A stretch of 64,000 nucleotides of DNA from Chloroflexota bacterium (GTDB lineage Bacteria; Chloroflexota; Anaerolineae; Aggregatilineales; Phototrophicaceae): NCBI GenBank assembly GCA_013388735.1, contig JACAES010000035.1, positions 51,808-115,807 of the forward strand, read 5' to 3'. Under the pieces are notes generated by a model. That model saw only the letters and a list, made by a program, of their open reading frames with translations. It searched no databases and was not told where the DNA came from. The position numbers and the translations under genes were made by a program. Positions 33,019 to 43,403 of this stretch are shown here, in pieces (position 1 is the stretch's first letter; every line of letters begins with the position of its first letter).

Positions 33019-34098
33019 TTGAAAATCTTGGGACTGCACCATATCACGCTGGTGTGTGCCGACGCGCAGCGCACGGTTGACTTTTATACGCAAATTCTGG
33101 GTCTGCGTCTGGTCAAGCAGACCGTCAATTTTGACGACCCCGGCAGTTATCATCTCTACTTTGGCAATGAAACCGGGTATCCCGGCTCGGCGATCACCTT
33201 TTTCGAGTGGCCGAACGCGCGTCGGGGGCGGAGCGGCATCGGTGGCGCGCACCATTTTGCGCTGCGGGTAGCTGACGGCGACGACCTGTTGAAGTGGAAA
33301 CGCTGGTTGACCGATCATCAGGTGAGGGTTAAAGGGCCGTATGACCGGCTTTACTTCAAGTCCATCTACTTTCGTGACCCGGACGGCTCGGTCATCGAAA
33401 TCGCCACCGACGGCCCCGGTATGACGGCGGACGAAGACGCTGACAAGATCGGCACGGCTTTTCGCCAGCCGCCGCCGGAACTGACGATAGATGGCCGGGA
33501 CGAGGCACGCATCCAGGCCGAAACCTGGCCGGAGGCAGTCGAACAGATCACGGGCGATATGGCCCTGCTGAACGGGATGCACCACATCTCGGCCATCAGC
33601 TCCAATATCCGGCGCACGGAGGCATTCTTTGGGGAACTGCTGGGGATGCGCCGCGTGAAGATGACCACTGATTTTGACGACGCCGACTCCGCCCACTGGT
33701 ATTGGGGCGTGGATGATGGCAGACCCGGCACGCTCATCACTTATTTTGAGCGCAGTCCGGCCAATACGGGATACGCGCAGATGGGCGCGGGGCAGACTCA
33801 TCATTTCGCGCTGGCGGTTGCGGATGAGGATGAACAGGCGGACTGGCGCGAAAAGCTCATTAAGGCTGGTTATCGCGTGTCGCCGATCATGGATCGCGTG
33901 TATTTCAAAAGCATCTACACCAATGACCCGGACGGACATATCATCGAACTGGCGACGATTGGGCCGGGCTTTGCGCTGGATGAGCCGGTCGAAGAACTGG
34001 GCCGGCGGCTGCGGCTGCCGCCCTGGCTGGAGGTAAATCGTTCAACGATTGAGTCCTACCTGCGCCCGCTGGTTATACCGGACTGGCGCGCCGGTTAG
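33019..34098 (+). CDS. Two-domain VOC protein, ring-cleaving dioxygenase type
   Basis: 359 residues from TTG 33019, which has GAGGAG at 8 bases; a GTG at 33010 overlaps that ribosome site and is less likely. Two vicinal-oxygen-chelate halves are plain: 1-145 (GLHHITLVCADAQRTVDFYTQ ... GAHHFALRVAD ... DPDGSVIEIATDGPG) and 185-330 (GMHHISAISSN ... QTHHFALAVAD ... DPDGHIIELATIGPG). The HH pairs and the Glu in each closing motif are the usual metal ligands. Relatives such as MhqO/MhqE-type proteins act on hydroquinones or catechols and answer quinone stress. No aromatic pathway surrounds it, so the substrate is unknown. Confidence 0.85.
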   Translation: MKILGLHHITLVCADAQRTVDFYTQILGLRLVKQTVNFDDPGSYHLYFGNETGYPGSAITFFEWPNARRGRSGIGGAHHFALRVADGDDLLKWKRWLTDHQVRVKGPYDRLYFKSIYFRDPDGSVIEIATDGPGMTADEDADKIGTAFRQPPPELTIDGRDEARIQAETWPEAVEQITGDMALLNGMHHISAISSNIRRTEAFFGELLGMRRVKMTTDFDDADSAHWYWGVDDGRPGTLITYFERSPANTGYAQMGAGQTHHFALAVADEDEQADWREKLIKAGYRVSPIMDRVYFKSIYTNDPDGHIIELATIGPGFALDEPVEELGRRLRLPPWLEVNRSTIESYLRPLVIPDWRAG

Positions 34099-34125
34099 TT
34101 AAACAAATAGGAAGAACGATACAGC

Positions 34126-34166
34126 GCAGGCATGGCATTCGATACTCACCATGCCTGCATTATTTT
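34126..34166 (+). terminator. Terminator after the VOC gene
   Basis: A perfect 10-bp stem GCAGGCATGG/CCATGCCTGC (34126-34135, 34149-34158) with a 13-base loop, followed by ATTATTTT. Confidence 0.75.
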
Positions 34167-34219
34167 GTATACACTGTATAGAAAAATTCAGACATTCTAT
34201 CCAAACACAGGTGAAAAAT

Positions 34220-35935
34220 ATGGTAATCTCCAGAACGGTTCCGTCGGACATCGAAATCGCTCAGCGCGCGCATCTGCTGCATATCAACCAGATTGCGGAA
34301 CAACTCGGACTCGACCCTGACACCGACCTCGAACATTACGGCAAGTATATGGCGAAAATCAATCTGGAAGTGCTGGACAGGTTGAATGATCGCCCAGACG
34401 CTAAATATGTAGACGTGACCGCCATCACACCCACGCCGCTGGGGGAAGGCAAGTCCACCACGCTGGTGGGTCTGGGACAGGCGATGAAATGTATCGGCAA
34501 ACGCGCCGTCATCACCATTCGCCAGCCGTCGCAGGGGCCGACCTTCGGCATCAAAGGCGGCGCGGCGGGTGGTGGTTACAGCCAGGTGGTGCCGATGGAA
34601 AACTTCAACCTGCACCTGACCGGCGACATCCATGCCATCACCGCCGCGCACAACCTGATTGCGGCCATGATTGATAACCATCTGTATCATGGCAACGCGC
34701 TGAACCTGGACATGCATAATATCGTCTGGCGGCGCGTGGTAGACCTGAACGACCGGGCGCTGCGGAACGTGATCGTCGGCCTGGGCGAAAAAGCCGATGG
34801 CATCCCCCGGCAGACCGGCTTCGATATCACGGTGGCCTCGGAGATCATGGCGATTCTGGCACTGACGACTTCGCTGGAAGACCTGCGCGCCCGCATCGGC
34901 AGGATGGTGATCGGCTACGACAAAGACAAAAAGCCGGTCACGGTCGAAGACCTGAAGGCCGCCGGCGCGGCGACCGTGCTGCTGCGGGACGCCATCAAAC
35001 CGACGCTGATGCAGACGCTCGAAAACACGCCGGCGATGGTACACTGCGGCCCGTTCGCCAACATTGCGCATGGCAACTCGTCGGTGCTGGCGGATATGAT
35101 CGCCATTAAATGCGCCGATTATGTGATTACCGAGTCGGGTTTTGGCGCGGACATCGGCGCGGAGAAGTTCTTCGACATCAAGTGCCGCGCTTCCGGCCTG
35201 CGCCCGAATGCGGCGGTGCTGGTTGTGACCGTCCGCGCGCTGAAGGCGCATACCGGCAAATACAAAGTCGTGCCGGGCAAACCGCTCGATCCCGGTCTGA
35301 TAAGCGAAAACGTGGCCGACGTGGAAATGGGCGCGGTGAACATGGTGCGCCACCTGGAAAATATGCGTAAGTTCGGCGTTAACCCGGTGGTTGCTATCAA
35401 TTCGTTTGCGACCGACGCGGACTCTGAAATCGAGGCCATCAAGGAAATCGCGCTGGCGTCCGGCGCGACCGGCGTTTCGGTTGCCCGTCATTGGGCGGAA
35501 GGCGGCCCCGGCGCGGCGGAACTGGCGGAACTGGTCGTGGACGCTTGCGACCAGCCCAACGACTTCCGCTTCCTGTACCCGGTAGACCTGCCGATCAAAA
35601 AGAAGATCGAAACCATCGCCACCGAAATCTACCGCGCCGACGGGGTGGACTACACGCCGGAAGCGGACAAACAGATCGAAGCGTTCGAGAAAAACGGATT
35701 CGGCGGTCTGCCGATTTGTATGGCGAAAACGCACCTCAGCTTCACTGCCGACCCGGCGGTGAAGGGCGCGCCGATGGGTTTCCGTCTGCCGGTGCGTGAA
35801 GTGCGGGCTTCGGTGGGTGCCGGGTTCATCTACCCGCTGTGCGGCGAGATGCGAACCATGCCCGGCCTGCCGAAAAACCCGGCGGCGGAAAACGTTGACC
35901 TTGACGATGAAGGGCAGGTCGTCGGCCTGTTCTAA
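34220..35935 (+). CDS. fhs: Formate-tetrahydrofolate ligase
   Basis: 571 residues from ATG 34220 (AGGTG upstream; an ATG at 34151 would add 23 unconserved residues). The protein catalyses ATP-dependent formylation of tetrahydrofolate, feeding C1 units to purines and folate interconversion. The P-loop TPTPLGEGKSTT is at 70-81, followed by RQPSQGPTFGIKGGAAGGGYSQV, and the typical ESGFGADIGAEKF and CRASGLRP motifs are intact. Length is normal for the family (about 555-580). It stands alone, between a terminator upstream and a GC-rich palindrome downstream. In anaerobes it may also serve the methyl branch of the Wood-Ljungdahl pathway; no partner genes are seen here. Confidence 0.97.
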   Translation: MVISRTVPSDIEIAQRAHLLHINQIAEQLGLDPDTDLEHYGKYMAKINLEVLDRLNDRPDAKYVDVTAITPTPLGEGKSTTLVGLGQAMKCIGKRAVITIRQPSQGPTFGIKGGAAGGGYSQVVPMENFNLHLTGDIHAITAAHNLIAAMIDNHLYHGNALNLDMHNIVWRRVVDLNDRALRNVIVGLGEKADGIPRQTGFDITVASEIMAILALTTSLEDLRARIGRMVIGYDKDKKPVTVEDLKAAGAATVLLRDAIKPTLMQTLENTPAMVHCGPFANIAHGNSSVLADMIAIKCADYVITESGFGADIGAEKFFDIKCRASGLRPNAAVLVVTVRALKAHTGKYKVVPGKPLDPGLISENVADVEMGAVNMVRHLENMRKFGVNPVVAINSFATDADSEIEAIKEIALASGATGVSVARHWAEGGPGAAELAELVVDACDQPNDFRFLYPVDLPIKKKIETIATEIYRADGVDYTPEADKQIEAFEKNGFGGLPICMAKTHLSFTADPAVKGAPMGFRLPVREVRASVGAGFIYPLCGEMRTMPGLPKNPAAENVDLDDEGQVVGLF

Positions 35936-35947
35936 GGTGGTATTCAG

Positions 35948-35977
35948 CAGGGGCGGGGCGAACCGGACTCGCCCCTG
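35948..35977. repeat. GGGGCG-type palindrome, copy 2
   Basis: CAGGGGCG (35948-35955) and CGCCCCTG (35970-35977) form an 8-bp stem with a 14-base loop, 12 bases after the fhs stop. Confidence 0.7.
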
Positions 35978-36030
35978 TTAAACGTTGTATGTATAGTTTT
36001 TAATAAAACTTAACCTGCGCTGCGCCGGGT

Positions 36031-36050
36031 GATAAAAACATATGTTTATC
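36031..36050. other. AT-rich near-palindrome upstream of the phosphoesterase
   Basis: GATAAAAACATATGTTTATC is almost fully self-complementary around a central ATAT. It lies 39 bp before the phosphoesterase ATG and could be a protein-binding site. There is no further support. Confidence 0.3.
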
Positions 36051-36088
36051 ATGCCTGCTTTTTAGTGCGATGGGATAGGGGAGCGGGC

Positions 36089-36922
36089 ATGTCTGACGTT
36101 TTACTCCAGTTTGCGCATATCAGCGACACACATCTTCTGAAACCAGGGCAGGCGCTGGATTTTGGCGACATCGGGCCGGAGTGGGCTGAATATGCCCGGC
36201 AGGTGCTGGCGCTGCGGCATGATGCCGGCGCGGTTGTAGGGGCCCTGGCGCAGGAGATTAACGCGCTGCCGGCGCGGCTGGACTTCGTGCTGCATACCGG
36301 CGATGTGGCCGGCCAGCCGCAAAGCCCGGAAGATTACGACATTATGGCGGGCTGGCTGGGGCAGATCAACTACCCCGTATTTTATCTGCCGGGCAACCAT
36401 GATGATGCCGACGGCGTGCGGCGGCTGCTGGACGGCGCTGCGACATCCGAGTCGTTGGACTACACGTTCGAGCGTAATGGTGTTCAGATCGTCTGCCTGG
36501 ACAGCAATCATTCTATTGTTCCACATGGCGGCGGGTTGGATGACCGCCAGTTAACCTGGCTGGAGAGCATCTGCGCGGCGCAGGATGATCGCCCGCTGGT
36601 GGTTTCGCTGCATCACCATCCTGTTCCGCTTGGCGTTCCCTGGCTGGATGCTTTAGCCCTGTCCAACGGCGACGACCTGCACCGGATTCTGCTGACTGCG
36701 CGCGCCCGCCTGCGAGGGGTGTTCTTTGGGCATATTCACTATGGCATTGATGTTTTGCGCGATGGTATTCTTTACAGTAGCGCGCCTGGCGCGTGGTATC
36801 AGTTTTCCGGTTGGCCGGGCTGGGCGACGCCCGCGCTGGATGAGCGTGCCAGCCCCGGTTTTAGCGTGGTGACGATCACCCGTGACCGGACGTTCGTTCG
36901 CCGCCATTTTTATCGAGTATAG
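36089..36922 (+). CDS. Calcineurin-like metallophosphoesterase (CpdA-like)
   Basis: 277 residues from ATG 36089, which follows GGGGAG. All five motifs of binuclear metallophosphoesterases are present in order: HISDTH (residues ~10-15), HTGDVAG (~70), LPGNHDD (~103), SLHHHP (~173) and FFGHIHYG (~215). Relatives include cyclic-nucleotide phosphodiesterases of the CpdA group, but substrate range is broad and not readable from sequence. No signal peptide is seen, so it is probably cytoplasmic. The glycosyltransferase gene starts 3 bp after its stop, so the two are co-transcribed. Confidence 0.88.
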   Translation: MSDVLLQFAHISDTHLLKPGQALDFGDIGPEWAEYARQVLALRHDAGAVVGALAQEINALPARLDFVLHTGDVAGQPQSPEDYDIMAGWLGQINYPVFYLPGNHDDADGVRRLLDGAATSESLDYTFERNGVQIVCLDSNHSIVPHGGGLDDRQLTWLESICAAQDDRPLVVSLHHHPVPLGVPWLDALALSNGDDLHRILLTARARLRGVFFGHIHYGIDVLRDGILYSSAPGAWYQFSGWPGWATPALDERASPGFSVVTITRDRTFVRRHFYRV

Positions 36923-36925
36923 TCT

Positions 36926-38326
36926 GTGAGAATCGTCGCCTTTTCGATCAATCCGCTTTTCCCTGACCGTGTGATGGGCGGCGCGCCCAAACACCTGCAA
37001 GCCATCGTCGTGTACCTGGGCGAGCTGGGACACGACGTTTGCGTTTTATGCACCCGGCGGGAAGACAGCCACACCCCGTTTAACTGGCATGAGCGCGTCC
37101 GGGTGCTGCCGGTGCTGCCGTTTAAGCAGCCTTTCCCGCAGCCTTACGCCGCGCCGGCGTATGATCTGGCAGCGGTCGTCCAGGTGGTTGGCGAACAGCT
37201 TGAGGATGCCGACCGCTTTTACATGCATGATGGCGAGTTTCTGTTCCCGTATACTTACCGGCACGTGCCGACGGTCGTCTCGCTGCGCGATAATGTGTAC
37301 CCCGAAACGCTGCTGGGTGGTTTTCTGTTCCAGGGCGACCGGCTGGTACTGATTTCGGACTATGCCCGCCGCTATTTCGAGCAGACGGTCGGGCGGTTTT
37401 TCCCCGGCTTTAGCGACCGTATCACGGTCATCCCCAACGGTATAGACTGGCAGAAGTTCAAGCCCACGCCGCCGGGCCGCATCCTCGACACTGTCCCGGT
37501 TGACCCGGAACGGGATGTCATCGTGCTGCACCCTCACAGGCCGGAAGAGACGAAAGGCATTCGCCAGACGATTGCCGTTGTGGATCTGCTGGTGCATGAA
37601 TACCGGATTGAGCGGATCAAAACACTCGTCCCAAAGTGGCTCGACCTGGGGCTTTCCGGCGAACTGCGTGACTTTTACCGGCAGATCCAAGACGAAATCG
37701 CGGCCCGCGGACTGTCCAATCATTTCGTTTTCCACGACTGGATTCCGCAGGAATTGATGCCGGAGTATTACAGCCTGGGGCGCGTGACGCTGGCGCTGGG
37801 GAACTTCGTCGAGTCGTTCGGTAATGCCCCTTACGAATCGTTCGGCTGCGGCACGCCGGCCATCACCAGCCGGGTTTCGACGCACCGCGAACTGCTGCCA
37901 GACGAGTTAGCTTATAAAGTGGATTTTGACGATGCGGAAACTGCCGCAGGGCTGGCGGCGGTTGTTGTGACCGAGGGGCGACGAACCTCGCCGGAGACGC
38001 TGGCGTACCTGCACCGGCATTATGCGGTGAAGCGCCAGCTCGAACAGTATGCCGAAACGATCCTGAACGCCCGGCTCGCCGACCCGCTGCCATACCGGCT
38101 TCAGCCCATTCATGAGCAGACGCGCTTTAAACTGCCGGTCTGGTGTTATGCGGCGGAGCGGGGCATTTACCATGATTTTCGCGCCGATTACCGCCGGATT
38201 GAAAGCCTGGCGCGGTTAACGGCCCGTTGGCCGGATGGTTTCACCATGGCCGATGCAGCCGGCGCGGGTGTCAGCCGTGAACAGGTGATGTCCTGGTATC
38301 AGGACGGGTATCTGTACCCGACTTAA
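36926..38326 (+). CDS. GT4-type glycosyltransferase
   Basis: 466 residues from a GTG. A GT-B layout is clear: an N-terminal acceptor-binding half with GGAPKHLQAIVVYLGELGHDV (about 18-38), a linker with VIPNGIDWQKF (about 166-176), and a nucleotide-sugar half ending in ESFGNAPYESFGCGTPAITS (about 290-310), the GT4 EX7E-type region. About 90 extra C-terminal residues look like a small helical add-on, possibly a DNA-binding-like winged region (TMADAAGAGVSREQVMSWYQDGYLYPT). The sugar and acceptor are unknown. Its TAA overlaps the stop of the convergent kinase gene. Confidence 0.85.
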   Translation: MRIVAFSINPLFPDRVMGGAPKHLQAIVVYLGELGHDVCVLCTRREDSHTPFNWHERVRVLPVLPFKQPFPQPYAAPAYDLAAVVQVVGEQLEDADRFYMHDGEFLFPYTYRHVPTVVSLRDNVYPETLLGGFLFQGDRLVLISDYARRYFEQTVGRFFPGFSDRITVIPNGIDWQKFKPTPPGRILDTVPVDPERDVIVLHPHRPEETKGIRQTIAVVDLLVHEYRIERIKTLVPKWLDLGLSGELRDFYRQIQDEIAARGLSNHFVFHDWIPQELMPEYYSLGRVTLALGNFVESFGNAPYESFGCGTPAITSRVSTHRELLPDELAYKVDFDDAETAAGLAAVVVTEGRRTSPETLAYLHRHYAVKRQLEQYAETILNARLADPLPYRLQPIHEQTRFKLPVWCYAAERGIYHDFRADYRRIESLARLTARWPDGFTMADAAGAGVSREQVMSWYQDGYLYPT

Positions 38327-39411
38327 ATCATCAATTGTACTGAAATCGTCGTTCCCTGGCCGGGCGCGCTCTGCACGTTAAGCTGCCCGCCGTGCAGTTC
38401 GGCCAGCCGCCGGGCGATAATTAAACCCAGACCGAGTCCCTGCTGCTCGTAGACCGCACGCTCGAACTGCATATAAGCGCCGACATTAGCGATTTGTTCT
38501 GCCGTCATACCGCGTCCTGAATCGCTGATCTGCAGGACGAAGTAACCGTTCTGCTTGCTTGTCTCTACACGGACGGTTGACCCAGGTGTGGAAAATTTGA
38601 AGGCATTATCCAGCAGTTCGCCCGTTATCTTTTCCAGGCTTTGCGTGTATATACGCACCTCGGCATTGCAGAGGTGCATTTCCAGGTCGCCGGCGCGTTC
38701 AGCTTCGGCGGCTTTGTTCTGGACGACGGCGGCGATGACGCTGTTCGTCTCCAACGGCGGCGCGCTGCGCGCCTCGGCAATACGTTTAGGGTCAGTCATC
38801 ATCAGTTCGATCTGCGCGTAGATGAGGTAGTTTTCGATCAGATGATACAGCCGCATCCCCGACCGGTAGATGGCTTCGACCATATTGTACACCTGGTCAG
38901 GCTCAAGGCTCTTGAAGTCCATAAGCAGGATTTCGGAGTAACCGATGATGCCGGTCAGCGGCGTTCGCAGCTCGTGGGGCAGGGCGCAGATGATGTTGCC
39001 GCGCAGGTTGTTGATTTTCTGCTCGTATTCTTTGGTGATGGAAATGCGGCGCTCGATGCGCGCGCCAACGGCAGCCAGCAGTTCACTGGCCGTGAATGGC
39101 TTGATGAGGTAATCGTCAGCGCCCAGTTCCATGCCTTTACGCATGTCGGCGCGGTCGGCTTTGGCAGTCAGGAACATCAACGGGATGTTGGCCGTCTCTG
39201 GCCGTTCCCGGAGCTGAAGCAGCACACCATAGCCGTTTAATTCCGGCATCATGATGTCGCAGATGATGAGATCGGGAAGATAGCTTTGAGCGATTTCGAC
39301 CCCTGCGCGTCCATTTTGTGCGCCGCGCACGTCAAACCCTTCAAGTTCCAGGGTTTCGACGACATTTTCGAGGATGGCGCGTTCGTCTTCGATTACGAGG
39401 ATTTTGGTCAT
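38323..39411 (-). CDS. Response regulator-histidine kinase hybrid (REC-HisKA-HATPase)
   Basis: 362 residues from ATG 39411 (a TTG at 39423 is possible). An N-terminal receiver domain (1-118) has the acidic pair E8-D9, phospho-acceptor D52 in ICDIMMPELNG and KPF near 104. A HisKA domain follows, with histidine in ALPHELRTPLTGIIGYSE (about 145-162). The HATPase domain carries the N box (GELLDNAFKFS), DSGRGMT and GLGLGLIIARRLAELHGG. There is no membrane segment or output domain, so it receives a phosphoryl group or a cytoplasmic signal and passes it to a separate regulator not encoded nearby. Gene order gives no hint of the stimulus. Confidence 0.92.
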   Translation of the reverse strand: MTKILVIEDERAILENVVETLELEGFDVRGAQNGRAGVEIAQSYLPDLIICDIMMPELNGYGVLLQLRERPETANIPLMFLTAKADRADMRKGMELGADDYLIKPFTASELLAAVGARIERRISITKEYEQKINNLRGNIICALPHELRTPLTGIIGYSEILLMDFKSLEPDQVYNMVEAIYRSGMRLYHLIENYLIYAQIELMMTDPKRIAEARSAPPLETNSVIAAVVQNKAAEAERAGDLEMHLCNAEVRIYTQSLEKITGELLDNAFKFSTPGSTVRVETSKQNGYFVLQISDSGRGMTAEQIANVGAYMQFERAVYEQQGLGLGLIIARRLAELHGGQLNVQSAPGQGTTISVQLMI

Positions 39412-39517
39412 GATAGCGTTCAAACCCGCTATTTCTTGCAGCCGGGTTCTCCTTCCTAATACAGATTGTACAGGTTAGCTACGTTACAAAAGATAAAGGT
39501 TTTGCCCTAAGCAGCAG

Positions 39518-39547
39518 TTGTGATATTTTTCATGTTTTGTTTATAAT
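39518..39547 (+). promoter_or_regulatory. Promoter of the GH2 gene
   Basis: TTGTGA (39518-39523), an 18-bp spacer, and a perfect TATAAT (39542-39547), 45 bp before the start codon. Confidence 0.65.
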
Positions 39548-39591
39548 CGGCGCATCTTGTTCGGCTTTTGTCTGCCAGAAGGATTTTGATC

Positions 39592-41778
39592 TTGAGAACC
39601 GTTTTGCCTTTCAATCATGATTGGCTGTTTTATCCGGGTGAAGCAGATGCCGGCGAACCCGATGCGCAGTTCCAAGTGGTGACGCTGCCGCATACCAATA
39701 TCGTGCTGCCGCACCACAATTTTGACAATATCGAATACCAGTTCATTTCCACCTATCGCAAACGCTTCCGCCTGCCGGAAGCGCGCGATGGTCGCCGCGT
39801 ATATGTGGATTTTGATGGCGCGATGATCGCCTGCGAAGTGTTCCTGAACGGGCATAAGGTGGGGGAGAACGAAGGCGGCTACACGCCGTTTTCGTTCGAC
39901 CTGACCGATCACTTGAACGAGAACGGCGACAACCTGCTGACCGTGCGTCTCGACTCCACCGAGCGACCGGACATCCCGCCCTATGGCGGCGTGGTGGACT
40001 ATCTGACCTTCGGCGGCATTTACCGTGACGTGCGGCTGCGCTATGTTGAGCCGTGCCACATTGAAAAGGTTTTTGTGCGGACACTCGATGTGTTAACCGG
40101 CAGGCCGCGTGTAGAGATTGAGGTTACGGTTAACAATCAGGGGACGGAGCTCTATGCACAAGAACTAGGCGCCAGTATCTACGATGCTGATGGAATGCTG
40201 ATTGCTTCTGGTGATATGTGGGTACAGGTGCCGGCGCACAGTACCGAAATTTTTGTTTTGACCGGCTTTAACCTGCCGGCGGTCAAACTCTGGTCGCTTG
40301 ATGCGCCGGCGCTCTACTCCGCCATGTTCTGGCTGGGCAGCGCGGCACAGACGGGCGAGAAACCACTGCGCTTCGGTTTCCGCGAGGCGGTGTTCCGTGA
40401 CGACGGTTTTTACCTCAACGGCGAAAAGATCAAGCTGCGCGGGCTGAACCGCCACCAGACGTATCCCTATATCGGCGCGGCTGCTCCGGCGCGGTTGCAG
40501 CGCAAGGACGCCGACATCATCAAATACGAACTGGGCTGCAATATCGTCCGCACTTCGCACTATCCGCAGTCGCCACATTTTCTCGACCGCTGTGACGAAA
40601 TCGGTCTGCTGGTGTTCGAGGAAATCCCCGGCTGGCAGCACATCGGCGACCAGGACTGGCAGGGCATCAGCCTGCGCGATGTACAGGCCATGATCGAACG
40701 CGACCGCAATCATCCCTCGATTGTGCTGTGGGGCGTTCGCATCAACGAATCGATGGACAACGAAGCCTTCTATACTGCGACTAACGCCCTGGCGCACAGG
40801 CTTGACCCGACGCGGCAGACCGGCGGCGTGCGGTATTTCCAGGGCAGCCAGTTTTTAGAGGACGTATTCACCTTCAACGATTTCTCCAACACGGTGCAGG
40901 AGCCGGAACATACGCCGCATCTGGTGACGGAGTTTAACGGCCATATGTTCCCGACCAAATCGTGGGATCAGGAGGAGCGCCAGCTTGAACATGCGCTGCG
41001 CCATGCGCGCATTCAGGACAAGGCAGCGGGTATGGGCAACGTAACCGGCGCGATTGGCTGGTGCGCCTTCGATTACAATACGCACCGCGAATTTGGATCG
41101 GGCGACCGTATCTGTTATCACGGCGTTTCGGACATCTTCCGTCTGCCGAAGTTCGCGGCTTACTTCTACGAAAGCCAGCTCGACCCGGCAGTGCGCCCGG
41201 TGCTGCGTCCGGCGACCTTCTGGACGATGGGCGACCGCAGCGAGGGGGGCATCAATCCGCTGGTGATTTTCTCCAACTGCGACGAGGTGGAGGTGTTTTT
41301 CGGTGACGCGCATTTTGGCCGCTTCCAGCCTGACCGTAAAGAGTTCCCGCATCTGCCGCATCCGCCGTTCCAGATATGGGGCTTGAATCTGCTGTGGGGC
41401 GGCCACAAGTTTGATGACCTGCGCGTGGTCGGTTATGTAAACGGGCAGGCGGTGATCGAACAGCAGATCGAGGCCGACGGCGTGCCGCGCGCGCTGGTGC
41501 TGGAAGCCGATGACGCCGAACTGAATGCCGACGGCGCGGACATGACGCGGCTGGTGTTTAAGATTGTGGACAAATATGGCAATCGCCTGCCGTATACCAA
41601 TCAGGTCGTGTCGTTCGAGGTCGAAGGCCCGGCGGAACTGATCGGCGAAAACCCGTTCGCGCTGATGGGCGGGCAGGCCGCGCTGTATGTGAAGGCCGGG
41701 CGCGAACCCGGAACGGTCACAGTGCGGGCGGCCACGCCGCGCCTGCCGGCGGCGGCGGTGACGATCAACGTAAAATAA
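39592..41778 (+). CDS. GH2-family glycoside hydrolase (beta-galactosidase-like)
   Basis: 728 residues from TTG 39592, which has AGAAGGA at 8 bases; a TTG at 39568 is in frame but lacks a ribosome site. It has the GH2 layout: sugar-binding jelly roll (about 1-165), immunoglobulin-like domain (165-265) and TIM barrel (about 270-570), with acid/base Glu in GVRINES and nucleophile Glu in LVTEFNGHM. C-terminal beta domains follow. The closing part (about 635-728) resembles a bacterial Ig-like domain. There is no signal peptide, so it acts in the cytoplasm. It precedes glpK, a PfkB kinase and glpD on the same strand. Beta-galactosidase is the likeliest activity, but glucuronidase and others share these motifs. 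Confidence 0.88.
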   Translation: MRTVLPFNHDWLFYPGEADAGEPDAQFQVVTLPHTNIVLPHHNFDNIEYQFISTYRKRFRLPEARDGRRVYVDFDGAMIACEVFLNGHKVGENEGGYTPFSFDLTDHLNENGDNLLTVRLDSTERPDIPPYGGVVDYLTFGGIYRDVRLRYVEPCHIEKVFVRTLDVLTGRPRVEIEVTVNNQGTELYAQELGASIYDADGMLIASGDMWVQVPAHSTEIFVLTGFNLPAVKLWSLDAPALYSAMFWLGSAAQTGEKPLRFGFREAVFRDDGFYLNGEKIKLRGLNRHQTYPYIGAAAPARLQRKDADIIKYELGCNIVRTSHYPQSPHFLDRCDEIGLLVFEEIPGWQHIGDQDWQGISLRDVQAMIERDRNHPSIVLWGVRINESMDNEAFYTATNALAHRLDPTRQTGGVRYFQGSQFLEDVFTFNDFSNTVQEPEHTPHLVTEFNGHMFPTKSWDQEERQLEHALRHARIQDKAAGMGNVTGAIGWCAFDYNTHREFGSGDRICYHGVSDIFRLPKFAAYFYESQLDPAVRPVLRPATFWTMGDRSEGGINPLVIFSNCDEVEVFFGDAHFGRFQPDRKEFPHLPHPPFQIWGLNLLWGGHKFDDLRVVGYVNGQAVIEQQIEADGVPRALVLEADDAELNADGADMTRLVFKIVDKYGNRLPYTNQVVSFEVEGPAELIGENPFALMGGQAALYVKAGREPGTVTVRAATPRLPAAAVTINVK

Positions 41779-41788
41779 CAGGACGAAC

Positions 41789-41850
41789 CGCCAGGACGCA
41801 CAGGACGCCAGGGTTTAAGATTCTTACCGGGCGTTCCTGGCGACCTGGCG
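41789..41850. repeat. Nested inverted repeat CGCCAGG/CCTGGCG
   Basis: Two copies of CGCCAGG (41789-41795, 41806-41812) face two copies of CCTGGCG (41836-41842, 41844-41850) in the 121-bp gap between the GH2 gene and glpK. The transcript could fold into a long imperfect hairpin. Confidence 0.6.
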
Positions 41851-41899
41851 ATTTAATCAGAATAACTTCCGGTGTTTTGTTCATTCAGGAAACCACGAT

Positions 41900-43393
<1,494 letters not shown>

Positions 43394-43403
43394 ACGCGAC
43401 GTC

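Noticed and set aside
34151..34219. An upstream in-frame ATG that would lengthen Fhs by 23 residues.
   Set aside because: The extension has no conserved character; ATG 34220 fits family length and has AGGTG upstream.
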